This document shows, piece by piece, positions 38,060 through 46,040 of a DNA stretch of 47,547 bases. Each line of letters begins with the position of its first letter. The first letter of the stretch is position 1. Under the pieces are notes generated by a model, which was not told the DNA's origin, searched no databases, and was given only the letters and a program-made list of their open reading frames with translations. The position numbers were made by a program, and so were the translations under genes. The stretch comes from Caulobacterales bacterium (GTDB lineage: Bacteria; Pseudomonadota; Alphaproteobacteria; Caulobacterales; Caulobacteraceae). The DNA lies in assembly GCA_947474395.1 (NCBI GenBank), contig CANJID010000031.1, positions 1 to 47,547 on the forward strand, written 5' to 3'.

Positions 38060-39373
38060 ATGGCTTATCTCTCCAAGAAGCATCTCTCCCGCCGCCTCGT
38101 GCTCCGAGGCGCGGGCGCGGCTGTAGCCCTGCCTCTGCTCGACGCCATGGTCCCGGCGGCGACCGCCATGGCCCAGACCGCGGCGGCGCCCAAGACCCGG
38201 CTGGGGTTCATCTACTTCCCGCATGGGGCGATCTATGACCGCTGGACGCCCGCGGCCACCGGCAAGACCTTCGAGCTGCCGCAGATCCTGGCGCCCCTGA
38301 AGGCCCACCAGGCCTCGATGACCATCGTCAGCGGCCTGCGCAACAAGGCCGGCGAGAGCCCGGCCCCGCACGCCATCACCGCCGGCACCTGGCTCGGCTG
38401 CGTCGCCCCGAGCCTCGGCGCCGACAGCCATGCCGGGATCAGCGCCGACCAGATCGCCGCCATGAAGATCGGCCAGGAAACCACCTTCCCGTCGATCGAG
38501 CTTTCCACCGAGGGCGGGGTTGTCTGCGATCCGAACTTCGGCTGCTCCTACGGCCACACCACCGCCTTCCGGACCCCGAACCAGCCCCTGCCGATGGAGT
38601 ACAACCCTCGGAAAGTGTTCTATAAACTGTTCGGTCAGGGCGACACGGCCCAGGACCGCCAGCTGATCGTCGCCGAGACCGCCAGCCTGCTGGATTCCAT
38701 CACCGGCCGCGCCAAGCAGCTCAAGCTCGACCTCGGGGCGGGCGACCGGGTGAAGGTCGACGACTACCTGGAATCGGTCCGCGAGATCGAGCGCCGCATC
38801 GAGAAGATGAAGGCCAACGACCTCTCGGCCCTGGACGTGCCGGACGCCCCCGTCGGCGTGCCCGCCAGCTTCGAGGAGCACCTCAAGCTGATGTTCGACT
38901 TCATGGCCCTGGCTTACCAGGCCAACCTGACCCGCGTGGCCAGCTTCATGATGGCCCGCGAGGCCAGCATGCGCTCCTACCCGAACCTGCAGGTGTCGGA
39001 GGCTTTCCACCCCCTGTCTCACCACCAGAACGACCCGGCCAAGCTCGACAAGCTGGCCAAGGTGCAGACCTATCACACCCAGATCTTCGCCAAGTTCGTC
39101 GACCGGCTGGCCAAGACCCCGGACGGGGACGGCTCGCTGCTGGATCACTCGATGATCCTCTACGGGTCGAACATGTCGAACTCCGACAAGCACGACCACG
39201 ACCTGCTTCCGAGCGTCGTGATCGGGCGCGGCTACGGCAAGCTGAAAGGCGGCCAGCACCTGCACTTCCCCAAGGACACCCCGCACGCCAACCTGCTCCT
39301 GACCATGCTCGACCGGGCAGGCGCCGGGGTGGAGAAGCACGCGGACTCCACCGGCGCCTTGTCGGAGGCTTAG
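38060..39373 (+). CDS. DUF1552 Tat-exported protein
   Basis: 437 residues. The N-terminus is a twin-arginine signal (SRRLVLRGAGAAVALPLLDAM at 10-30, with Arg11-Arg12; cleavage near MAQTA). The rest is a sulfatase/DUF1501-like hydrolase plan: TRLGFIYFPHGAIYDRW, then YPNLQVSEAFHPLSHH and SMILYGSNMSNSDKHDHD, whose His/Asp-rich end could bind metal. DUF1552 genes nearly always follow DUF1592 genes, as here. The pair probably acts on one periplasmic substrate. The next gene starts at once after its stop (TAG-GTG), so four genes from 34545 to 40879 form one operon. Confidence 0.85.
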   Translation: MAYLSKKHLSRRLVLRGAGAAVALPLLDAMVPAATAMAQTAAAPKTRLGFIYFPHGAIYDRWTPAATGKTFELPQILAPLKAHQASMTIVSGLRNKAGESPAPHAITAGTWLGCVAPSLGADSHAGISADQIAAMKIGQETTFPSIELSTEGGVVCDPNFGCSYGHTTAFRTPNQPLPMEYNPRKVFYKLFGQGDTAQDRQLIVAETASLLDSITGRAKQLKLDLGAGDRVKVDDYLESVREIERRIEKMKANDLSALDVPDAPVGVPASFEEHLKLMFDFMALAYQANLTRVASFMMAREASMRSYPNLQVSEAFHPLSHHQNDPAKLDKLAKVQTYHTQIFAKFVDRLAKTPDGDGSLLDHSMILYGSNMSNSDKHDHDLLPSVVIGRGYGKLKGGQHLHFPKDTPHANLLLTMLDRAGAGVEKHADSTGALSEA

Positions 39374-40879
39374 GTGAAGCTGGTTCTCGCCGCCGCTATC
39401 GTCTGGCTCGCGGGCGCGAGCCTCGCGCTCGCCGACGCGCCCCTGGCGGACGCCGTCCGCCTGCGCGACGCCAAGACCGCCGAGGCCCTGCTCGCGAAGG
39501 GCGCCGACGTGAAGGCGCGCGACAACGAAGGCGCGAGCCCCCTGATGTGGGCCGTCCACAACGAGGACGTGGCGCTGGTGCGCCGCCTGATCGCCGCCGG
39601 GGCCGACGCCAAGGCCGGCAACGACTATGGCGCCACCCCCATGTCGGAGGGGGCCGTTACCGGGAACGCCGAGATCCTTAGGCTTCTGCTCGCCGCCGGG
39701 GCGGACGTGGAATCCCCCGGCGCGGACCGCCAGACCGCCCTGATGATCGTCGCCCGCTCGGGCAAGATCGACGCCGCGCGCCTGCTGATCGACAAGGGCG
39801 CCAACGTCAACGCCGTCGAGAGCTGGAACGGCCAGACCGCCCTGATCTGGGCGACCGCCCAGGCCCATCCGGAGATGATGTCCCTACTGATCGCCAAGGG
39901 TGCGAAGCTCGACGCCCGGGGCTTGAGCCACGACTGGGAGCGCCGCGTCACCTCCGAGCCTCGGCCCAAGGACATGTACCGGGGCGGCTTCACCTCGCTG
40001 CTCTACGCCGCCCGGGACGGGTGCCTGGCCTGCGCCAAGGTGCTGGTGGCCGCGGGGGCCAACCCGAACCTGCCCGATCCCGATGGGACGACCCCGCTGG
40101 TGACGGCCCTGCTGAACCTGCATTTCGAGGTGGCCAAGTACCTGGTCGAGGCCGGGGCCGACGTGGACCGCTGGGACCTCTACGGCCGCTCGCCGCTCTA
40201 TGCCGCCTTCGACATGAACGTGATCCCCGACGGGGGCCGGTCCGAGCTGCCCTCGGACGAGGTCGTCACGGCCCTCGATGTCGCCAAGCTGCTGCTCGAC
40301 AAGGGCGCCAACCCGAACCTGCAGCTGAAGCTGCGCCCGCCTTACCGCAACGTGGTGTTCGACCGGGGCGGGGACACCGTGCTCTCCACCGGCGCCACGC
40401 CGCTGCTGCACGCGGCCAAGACCGGCGACGTGGCCGCCGCCGCCCTGATCCTGAAGTACAAGCCCCTGGTCGATCTGCCGACCGCCACCGGCGTGACTCC
40501 GCTGATGGCCGCAGCCTTCATGGGCCAGGGCTCCAACCCCAGCCGGGGCCGCTACAAGACCGAGGAGCAGGGCGCCGAGATAGCGAAGATGCTGCTCGCG
40601 GCCGGAGCCGATCCCAACGCCAAGGGACCACAGGGCCAGACCGCCCTGCACATCGCGGCCCAGCGCGGCTTCAACGCGATCATCAAGGTCCTGGCCGACG
40701 GCGGCGCGGACGTGGCCATCAAGGACTCCGAGGGCCGCACCCCGGCCGCCTACGCCGGGGGCGCGCCGCTCCCCGGCCTTCCGCCGGGCGGACCTGGCTT
40801 CCCGGCCTCCGAGGCGCGCAAGGAAACCGTGGCCTTGCTCGAACAGCTGGCGACCAGCCGACCGGCGAGGGGACGCTAG
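39374..40879 (+). CDS. exported ankyrin-repeat protein
   Basis: 501 residues from GTG 39374, directly after the stop of the DUF1552 gene. Residues 1-21 form a signal peptide (LVLAAAIVWLAGASLALA). About nine to ten ankyrin repeats follow, many with the consensus G-x-T-P/A-L-x-x-A and L-L-x-x-G-A-D/N, for example GASPLMWAVHNEDVALVRRL, RLLIDKGANVNA and QTALHIAAQRGFNAIIKVL. Ankyrin solenoids bind partner proteins; export to the periplasm is unusual but known in bacteria. Operon position suggests that it binds the DUF1592/DUF1552 or MBL-fold proteins. A loop at about 380-400 contains a long insertion between repeats. The stop lies two bases from the end of the facing ligase gene. Confidence 0.87.
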   Translation: MKLVLAAAIVWLAGASLALADAPLADAVRLRDAKTAEALLAKGADVKARDNEGASPLMWAVHNEDVALVRRLIAAGADAKAGNDYGATPMSEGAVTGNAEILRLLLAAGADVESPGADRQTALMIVARSGKIDAARLLIDKGANVNAVESWNGQTALIWATAQAHPEMMSLLIAKGAKLDARGLSHDWERRVTSEPRPKDMYRGGFTSLLYAARDGCLACAKVLVAAGANPNLPDPDGTTPLVTALLNLHFEVAKYLVEAGADVDRWDLYGRSPLYAAFDMNVIPDGGRSELPSDEVVTALDVAKLLLDKGANPNLQLKLRPPYRNVVFDRGGDTVLSTGATPLLHAAKTGDVAAAALILKYKPLVDLPTATGVTPLMAAAFMGQGSNPSRGRYKTEEQGAEIAKMLLAAGADPNAKGPQGQTALHIAAQRGFNAIIKVLADGGADVAIKDSEGRTPAAYAGGAPLPGLPPGGPGFPASEARKETVALLEQLATSRPARGR

Positions 40880-40881
40880 AC

Positions 40882-43546
40882 CTACGCCTGCAGGTCGAAG
40901 GTCGCGCGCATGGCGGTCTCGCCGGCGTCCTCGATCCCGGCGCCAAGGGCCCGGGCCAGTTCCAGCATGGCGGCGTTGCCCCTCAGAACCTCGCCCCGCA
41001 GCCGGCGCAATCCCCGCGAACGGGCGTAGGCGATCAGGGCCGACAGCAGGCCGTAGCCGAGCCCCTGGCCCTTAAGGTCCGAGCGGACCATGACCGCGAA
41101 CTCCGCGTTCTCGTTGTTGGGATCGCCGATCAGCCGGGCCAGGCCCGCCATGGCTCCGGAATTCGGCTCGAAGGCCACGAAAGCCATCTCGCGGTCGTAG
41201 TCGATCTGGGTCAGGCGGGCGGCGGCTTCCTCGGCCAGTTCGGTCACCGGCCCCAGGAAGCGCAGGCGCAGGTCCTCGGGGCTGGAGCGCGCCGTCATCT
41301 GCGCCAACAGGAACGCGTCGGTCGGGCGGATCGGCCGCGTCGGAAAGGCCCGGCCGTCCCGGGTCGCGATCGTCCTCTCCAGGCCGGAGGGGTAGGGGCG
41401 GATGGCCAGCCGGCGGGGCTCGGCGTCCGCCGGCCGCAGGGTCACCCGCGCGTCCAGGGCCAGCACCCCGGTCTCGTCGGCCAGCAGGGGGTTGATGTCG
41501 AGTTCGCCGATCTCCGGCAGGTCTGCGGCGAGCTGGGCGAGTTTGACCAGGGTCAGGGCGACGGCGTCGAGGTCCGCGGGGGGGGCGATCCCGGTAGCCC
41601 TTCAGGAGGCGGATGACGCGGGTCCGCTCCATCATCTCCCGGGCCAGCACCATGTTGAGCGGCGGCAGGCCCATGACCCGGTCGCCGATCACCTCCACCG
41701 CCGTTCCGCCGTGGCCGAACAGGAGGGCGGGGCCGAAGGTCCGGTCGTCGATCACCCCCAGGATCAGCTCCTGGGCCCGGGGCCGCACCGCCATGGCCTG
41801 GACGGTGAAGCCCGTGCTGCGGGCGGCGGGGGCGGCGGCGCGGACATCCGTGAGCATGGTCTCGGCCGCGGTGCGGACCGCCTCGGGGGTGGCCAGGTCC
41901 AGCCGCACCCCGCCCACGTCCGACTTGTGGGAGATGTCGGGCGACAGGATCTTCAGGGCGACGGGGCCGGCCATCGCCTCGGCGAGCCGGGCGGCGTCCT
42001 CAGGGGTCGCGGCCACCTCGGTGGCGAGGGTGGGAATGGCGTAGGCGTCCAGCAGGGCCCGGGCCTCCGGGGCGGTCAGGACCGAGCGGCCGTCGCCCCG
42101 CACCAAGCCGATCAGGGCCCGGGCCTTGTCCGCCGCATCCGTCGGCACGGCTTCGGCCAGGGGGGGCGTCTCCATCAGGAGGGCCTGGTTCCGGCCGTAG
42201 GTGACCAGCTGCATGAAGGCCCGCACCGCCTCGTCCGGCGTTTCGTAGGCCGGGACCTTGCCGGCCCGCAGCCGGGCGCGGTTCGCCGCGGCGGTGGCCT
42301 CTCCCAGCCAGCAGGCGAGGACAGGCGTGGTCCCTGCGTGCGCGGTCTCGATCACCGAACCTGAGACCTCCGCGCCGTCCACCACCCCGGTCGGGCAGTT
42401 CATCACCAGAACGGCGTCCTGGCTTTCCGCCTCTCCTCCCACGATCTCGAGGGCCTTGCGGTAGCGCTCCCCGGAGGCGTCGCCGATGATGTCGATGGGA
42501 TTGGCGCGGGACCAGTTCTTCGGCAGCACGGCGTCGAGGGCGGTCCGGGCGCCGTCCGACAGGGCCGCGAGCCGACCGCCGGCCGTTTCGAGGGCGTCGA
42601 CCGCCATCACGCCGGCGCCGCCTCCGTTGGTGACGATGGTCAGCCGGTCGCCCCTGACCTCGATACCCGCCGCCAGAGTCTCGGCGGCCTCGAACAGTTC
42701 GCGCAGCTCCCGCACCCGCAGCATCCCCGCCCGCCGGAAGGCGGCGTCGTAGACGAGATCGGAGCCGGCCAATGCCCCGGTGTGGGAGAAGGCCGCCTTG
42801 GCGCCGCCCTGGCTGCGTCCCGCCTTGACCACGATCACCGGCTTGATCCGGGCCGCGATGCGGGCCGCGGACATGAACTTGCGGGGGCTGGTGACGGTCT
42901 CGACGTAGAGCAGGATCGAGCGCACCGCCGGGTCGAGGGCCAGGTGGTCCAAGAGGTCTCCGAAGTCGACGTCGCTCATGTCGCCGAGGGAGATGATGTG
43001 GGAGAAGCCGAGGCCGCGCCCCGCCGCCCAGTCCAGCACGGTGGTGGCGATGGCCCCGGACTGGGTCACGAAGGCGATGTCCCCGGGGACCGGCGCCAGG
43101 TGGGCGAAGCTGGCGTTCAGCCCCATCCCCGGAACCATCAGCCCCAGGCAATTGGGCCCGACGATCCGCATCAGGTGGGGCTTGGCGGCGTCCAGCATGG
43201 CCTGGCGAAGGTCGCCGCCGTCGCCGCCCTCGCCGAAGCCCGCGGTGACCACGACGGCGGCGCGGCAGCCGAGGGCCCCGAGCTGGGCCACGATGGCGGG
43301 AACGGTGGCGGGCGGGGTGGCGATGACCGCGAGGTCGGGGACCACCGGCAACTTGTCCACCGAGGGGTAGCAGAGGCTCCCGCCGATGGCGGTCTCGTGC
43401 GGATTGACCGGCAGGATGGGGCCGTCGAAGCCCCCGGCGATCAGGTTGTGCGCCAGGACGTGGCCCACGGAGCCGGGCCGGTTGCTCGCTCCGATCAGGG
43501 CGACCGCCTTGGGAGCGAACAGGGCGTCGAAGTTACGCGTGGTCAT
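40882..43546 (-). CDS. acyl-CoA synthetase (NDP-forming type)/GNAT protein acetyltransferase fusion, frame broken once
   Basis: If one base is removed the gene encodes 887 residues: a CoA-binding Rossmann domain ([22 protein letters not shown]), a succinyl-CoA-ligase-like part ([20 protein letters not shown]), an ATP-grasp part ([21 protein letters not shown], ending [15 protein letters not shown]), and a C-terminal GNAT domain ([20 protein letters not shown]). This is the Pat-type protein lysine acetyltransferase plan, which acetylates acetyl-CoA synthetase and others. The frame breaks in a G8 run at 41578-41585 (C8 on the coding strand): after GYRDRPP the reading turns into Arg-rich nonsense, while C7 restores [13 protein letters not shown]. 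It is either a sequencing/assembly error or slippage. As written, the frame that starts at 43546 stops at 41072. Confidence 0.8.
41578..41585 (+). other. G8 homopolymer at the frameshift point
   Basis: Eight consecutive G (eight C on the coding strand) in the ligase/GNAT gene. Seven would keep the conserved ATP-grasp frame. Runs of this length are prone both to sequencing error and to replication slippage. Confidence 0.85.
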
Positions 43547-43750
43547 GGCCGGTCGTTTGACGCTTCTTTTCGGTCCGGGCCAAGCCGTAAGAGGCCGGAA
43601 GCGCCTATCCCCGGCCGCTGTCCACCGAACAGCTCGACCGGGCGTTCAGGCCGCCCTGGCGGAATTGCCGCCTTGGTCCAATCTGGAATTTTGTGAGAAA
43701 TGACTACGCCGCAAGGCAAGAAGATTTCGAACAGGGCTCGGTAAGCGATC
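43547..43750. promoter_or_regulatory. divergent intergenic region between ligase/GNAT and monooxygenase genes
   Basis: 204 bases; promoters for both genes should be here. An AT-richer patch at 43680-43735 (around GGAATTTTGTGAGAAATGA) precedes the monooxygenase. Short frames that run through it show no family features. Confidence 0.4.
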
Positions 43751-45055
43751 ATGGCGGCAAATCTCGTGATCATCGCAGGCGGCGGCATCGGCGGCCTTGC
43801 GACGGCCCTCACCCTGCATCAGATCGGCGTGCCTTGCCTTGTCTTGGAAGCGGTCAGGGAAATGCGGCCCCTCGGCGTGGGCATCAACATCCAGCCCAAC
43901 GCGGTGCGCGAGCTCTACGATCTCGGCATCACCGCCGCCGACCTGGACTCCGTGGGGATGCCGGCGGAGGAGTGGGCGCTCGTCGGGTTGAACGGCAAGG
44001 ACATCTATTCGGAGCCCCGCGGCCGCCTCGCCGGCTACAACTGGCCCCAATACGCCGTCCACCGGGGCGAATTGCACCTGTTGCTTTACCGGAAGGTGAT
44101 CGAGCGGCTGGGCGCTGACGCGGTGCGGCTCGGGAGCCGCGTCACCGGCTACCGGAAGACCTCCGATGGCGTGGTGGCCCAGGTCGAGCATGCCGACGGC
44201 TCGAGCTCGGAGATAAGCGCCGACCTCCTGATCGGCGCCGACGGCATCCATTCGGCCGTGCGCGCGCAGATGCATCCGGACCAACCGCCCATCCACTGGG
44301 GCGGGGCGCTGATGTGGCGCGGCGTGACACGGGCCAAGCCCATCCGCACCGGCGCTTCCTTCGTGGGCCTTGGCACCCATCGCCACCGCGTCGTCTTCTA
44401 CCCGATCTCCAAGCCTGACCCTCGGACGGGGCTGGCGCTGATCAACTGGATCGCGGAGATCACCTTGGACAACGCCGAGGGCTGGAAGCAGTACGGATGG
44501 TTCCGCGAGGCGGCGGCCGAGGACCTGCTGCACCATTTCGAAGGCTGGTCCTGGGACTGGCTCGACGTGCCGGCCCTGATCCAGGGAGCCGAGGCCATCT
44601 TCGAAAACCCGATGATCGATCGCGATCCGGTCCCGACCTGGCAGGATGGACCTGTCGTCCTTCTCGGCGACGCGGCGCACGCCATGTATCCGACCGGCTC
44701 GAACGGAGCCAGTCAGGCGATCGTCGACGCGCGCGTTCTCGGCGCCGCCTTCACCCAGCATGGCCCCACGCCGGCTGCTCTGGCCGCCTACAACGCCAAG
44801 CTTTGCGAGCCCATCTCGAAGCTGATCCTGCGCAACCGAGGCGCCGGGCCGTTCGGGCTCTTGAACATCGTCGACGAGCGATGCGGCGGGGTCTTCGACG
44901 ATATCGACGATGTGATCGCTCCCGCGGAGCGGACCGAGTTCATGGCCGGATACAAGGCGGCGGCGGGCTTCGCCGTTCAGGAGCTCAACGCCGCCCCGCC
45001 GATCCTGCCGCGAAGCGCAGGCGCCTCGCCGGCGAAGGCGAACTTGGCGATCTAG
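43751..45055 (+). CDS. FAD-dependent aromatic monooxygenase (flavin hydroxylase)
   Basis: 434 residues. The N-terminal dinucleotide loop is IIAGGGIGGLATALTL (Gly10-Gly11-Gly12-x-Gly14-Gly15). The DG motif is LIGADGIHSAVR at about 160, and the second FAD motif is VLLGDAAHAMYPTGSNGASQA at about 300, so all class A flavoprotein hydroxylase marks are present. Closest in style to PhzS/salicylate-hydroxylase-like enzymes (RGVTRAKPIRTGASFVGLG block). They hydroxylate an aromatic ring with NAD(P)H and O2. No signal peptide. It stands alone, read away from the ligase gene. The end is followed by a strong hairpin and a palindromic repeat. The natural substrate cannot be read from sequence. Confidence 0.87.
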   Translation: MAANLVIIAGGGIGGLATALTLHQIGVPCLVLEAVREMRPLGVGINIQPNAVRELYDLGITAADLDSVGMPAEEWALVGLNGKDIYSEPRGRLAGYNWPQYAVHRGELHLLLYRKVIERLGADAVRLGSRVTGYRKTSDGVVAQVEHADGSSSEISADLLIGADGIHSAVRAQMHPDQPPIHWGGALMWRGVTRAKPIRTGASFVGLGTHRHRVVFYPISKPDPRTGLALINWIAEITLDNAEGWKQYGWFREAAAEDLLHHFEGWSWDWLDVPALIQGAEAIFENPMIDRDPVPTWQDGPVVLLGDAAHAMYPTGSNGASQAIVDARVLGAAFTQHGPTPAALAAYNAKLCEPISKLILRNRGAGPFGLLNIVDERCGGVFDDIDDVIAPAERTEFMAGYKAAAGFAVQELNAAPPILPRSAGASPAKANLAI

Positions 45056-45064
45056 GCGCGGGCC

Positions 45065-45112
45065 GAGCCTTTTAGGGTCAGGTGGAAGCACCTGACCCGT
45101 GAAAAAAGGCTC
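45065..45112 (+). terminator. long hairpin after the monooxygenase gene
   Basis: A composite stem-loop: outer arms GAGCCTTTT / AAAAAAGGCTC and a perfect 10-bp inner stem GGGTCAGGTG / CACCTGACCC around a GAAG loop. It begins ten bases after the stop codon at 45055, as a terminator would. A U-rich tract directly after is absent, so it may instead be a repeat element or an RNA stabiliser. Confidence 0.6.
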
Positions 45113-45177
45113 TAATTCTAAGCATTTAGAGCGCGTTCGAGCGGCGAAACCGCTCGCACTTTCGCCTAACGCGCTCT
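45113..45177. repeat. interspersed palindromic repeat, copy 3
   Basis: TAATTCTAAGCATTT followed by an inverted repeat AGAGCGCGTT ... AACGCGCTCT with an inner GAGCGG/CCGCTC stem. It matches 31026-31088 nearly base for base. It lies between the monooxygenase and OmpA-like genes, which are convergent, like the genes around copy 2. Confidence 0.87.
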
Positions 45178-45204
45178 GGGGAGGGCCGAGCCCTCGACCG
45201 CTCG

Positions 45205-46017
45205 TCAGGGCTGGACGGTGACGGTCACCCGGCGGCGCTTGAAGTCGTCCACGCCGTTTGAAGCCTCCGGCTCGGTCTTCCAGCGGATTTCCAGATTGGT
45301 CGCGGGCACGCCCGTGTCCTTGAGCGCCAGGGCCACTTTCTTGGCCCGCCGTTCGGCGATGTCCGGCTTCTCGGTGAAGGCCGTGCCGTCCGACAGCAAG
45401 GTCTGGCCCCGGTAGCCGACGACCAGCACCTTCTTGGCCTTGATCGTATCGGCGTAGCGCGTCGCCTGTCCGACGATCGCGGTGGTGCGGATGAACATAT
45501 ATTCGCCGTCGAAGTCGAACGGCACGTCGAAGGTCCGCGCCTGGTAGGGCGCCTGCAGGGCCGCGGCCGGGGGCGGCGGCGCCCCGCGCGCCGGCGGAGC
45601 CGTGGGCTTGCTGGGATCGGCCGGCTTCACGCCCGAGGGGCCCGTGCCGCGCTCGCCCTCCACCTTGTAGCCACCCGCCGGGAGGATGGTGTTGCAGCTC
45701 TTGTCCACCTCGGGCAGCACCGAGACCTTGTTCGGCTTCAGCACCAGCCCGCCGCAGATGCGCGGCTCCTTGGAGACCTGACCCTCGACCAGCATCTTGT
45801 GATTGAGCTGGGGCGGGTACCAGTCCGCGCCGATGTCCTCCTGGATGCCGATGAAATAGGTCTCGCCCTTATAGCGCCCCGTCCAGCAAGGGACCTTGGC
45901 GGTGTCACGCACCACGGGGCAGGCGACGAAGTTGACATAGCCCGCCGGGGGCGTGGCGGCGGACGCCGTCATCGCCACGGCGGTGAACAGGGCGGCGGTC
46001 GCAAAGAGCTGCTTCAT
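45205..46017 (-). CDS. exported OmpA-like protein
   Basis: 270 residues. The signal peptide spans 1-20 (ending MTASAA). The middle has a Pro-rich linker at about 130-150 (APPARGAPPPPAAAL). The C-terminal part from about 160 resembles the OmpA peptidoglycan-binding fold: DFDGEYMFI, then ERRAKKVALALKDTGVPATN and VDDFKRRRVTVTVQP. The typical Asp/Arg pair that holds diaminopimelate is only partly visible, so binding is uncertain. Four or more cysteines in the N-terminal half (FVACPV, KVPCWTG, RICGGL, KSCNTI) suggest disulfides and a domain of its own. It is read after the peroxidase-like gene on the same strand (23-base gap), so the two may be one operon. Confidence 0.7.
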   Translation of the reverse strand: MKQLFATAALFTAVAMTASAATPPAGYVNFVACPVVRDTAKVPCWTGRYKGETYFIGIQEDIGADWYPPQLNHKMLVEGQVSKEPRICGGLVLKPNKVSVLPEVDKSCNTILPAGGYKVEGERGTGPSGVKPADPSKPTAPPARGAPPPPAAALQAPYQARTFDVPFDFDGEYMFIRTTAIVGQATRYADTIKAKKVLVVGYRGQTLLSDGTAFTEKPDIAERRAKKVALALKDTGVPATNLEIRWKTEPEASNGVDDFKRRRVTVTVQP

Positions 46018-46040
46018 GGCTTAGGACCTTGACGTAACCG

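Noticed and set aside
35569-39868. Very long minus-strand open frames
   Set aside because: They run opposite to the DUF1592, DUF1552 and ankyrin genes, which have clear signals, motifs and operon spacing. Third-position GC bias explains the lack of stops.
42160-42166. G7 run in the ligase gene as a further frameshift
   Set aside because: The reading [12 protein letters not shown] across it is natural and the frame is conserved on both sides.
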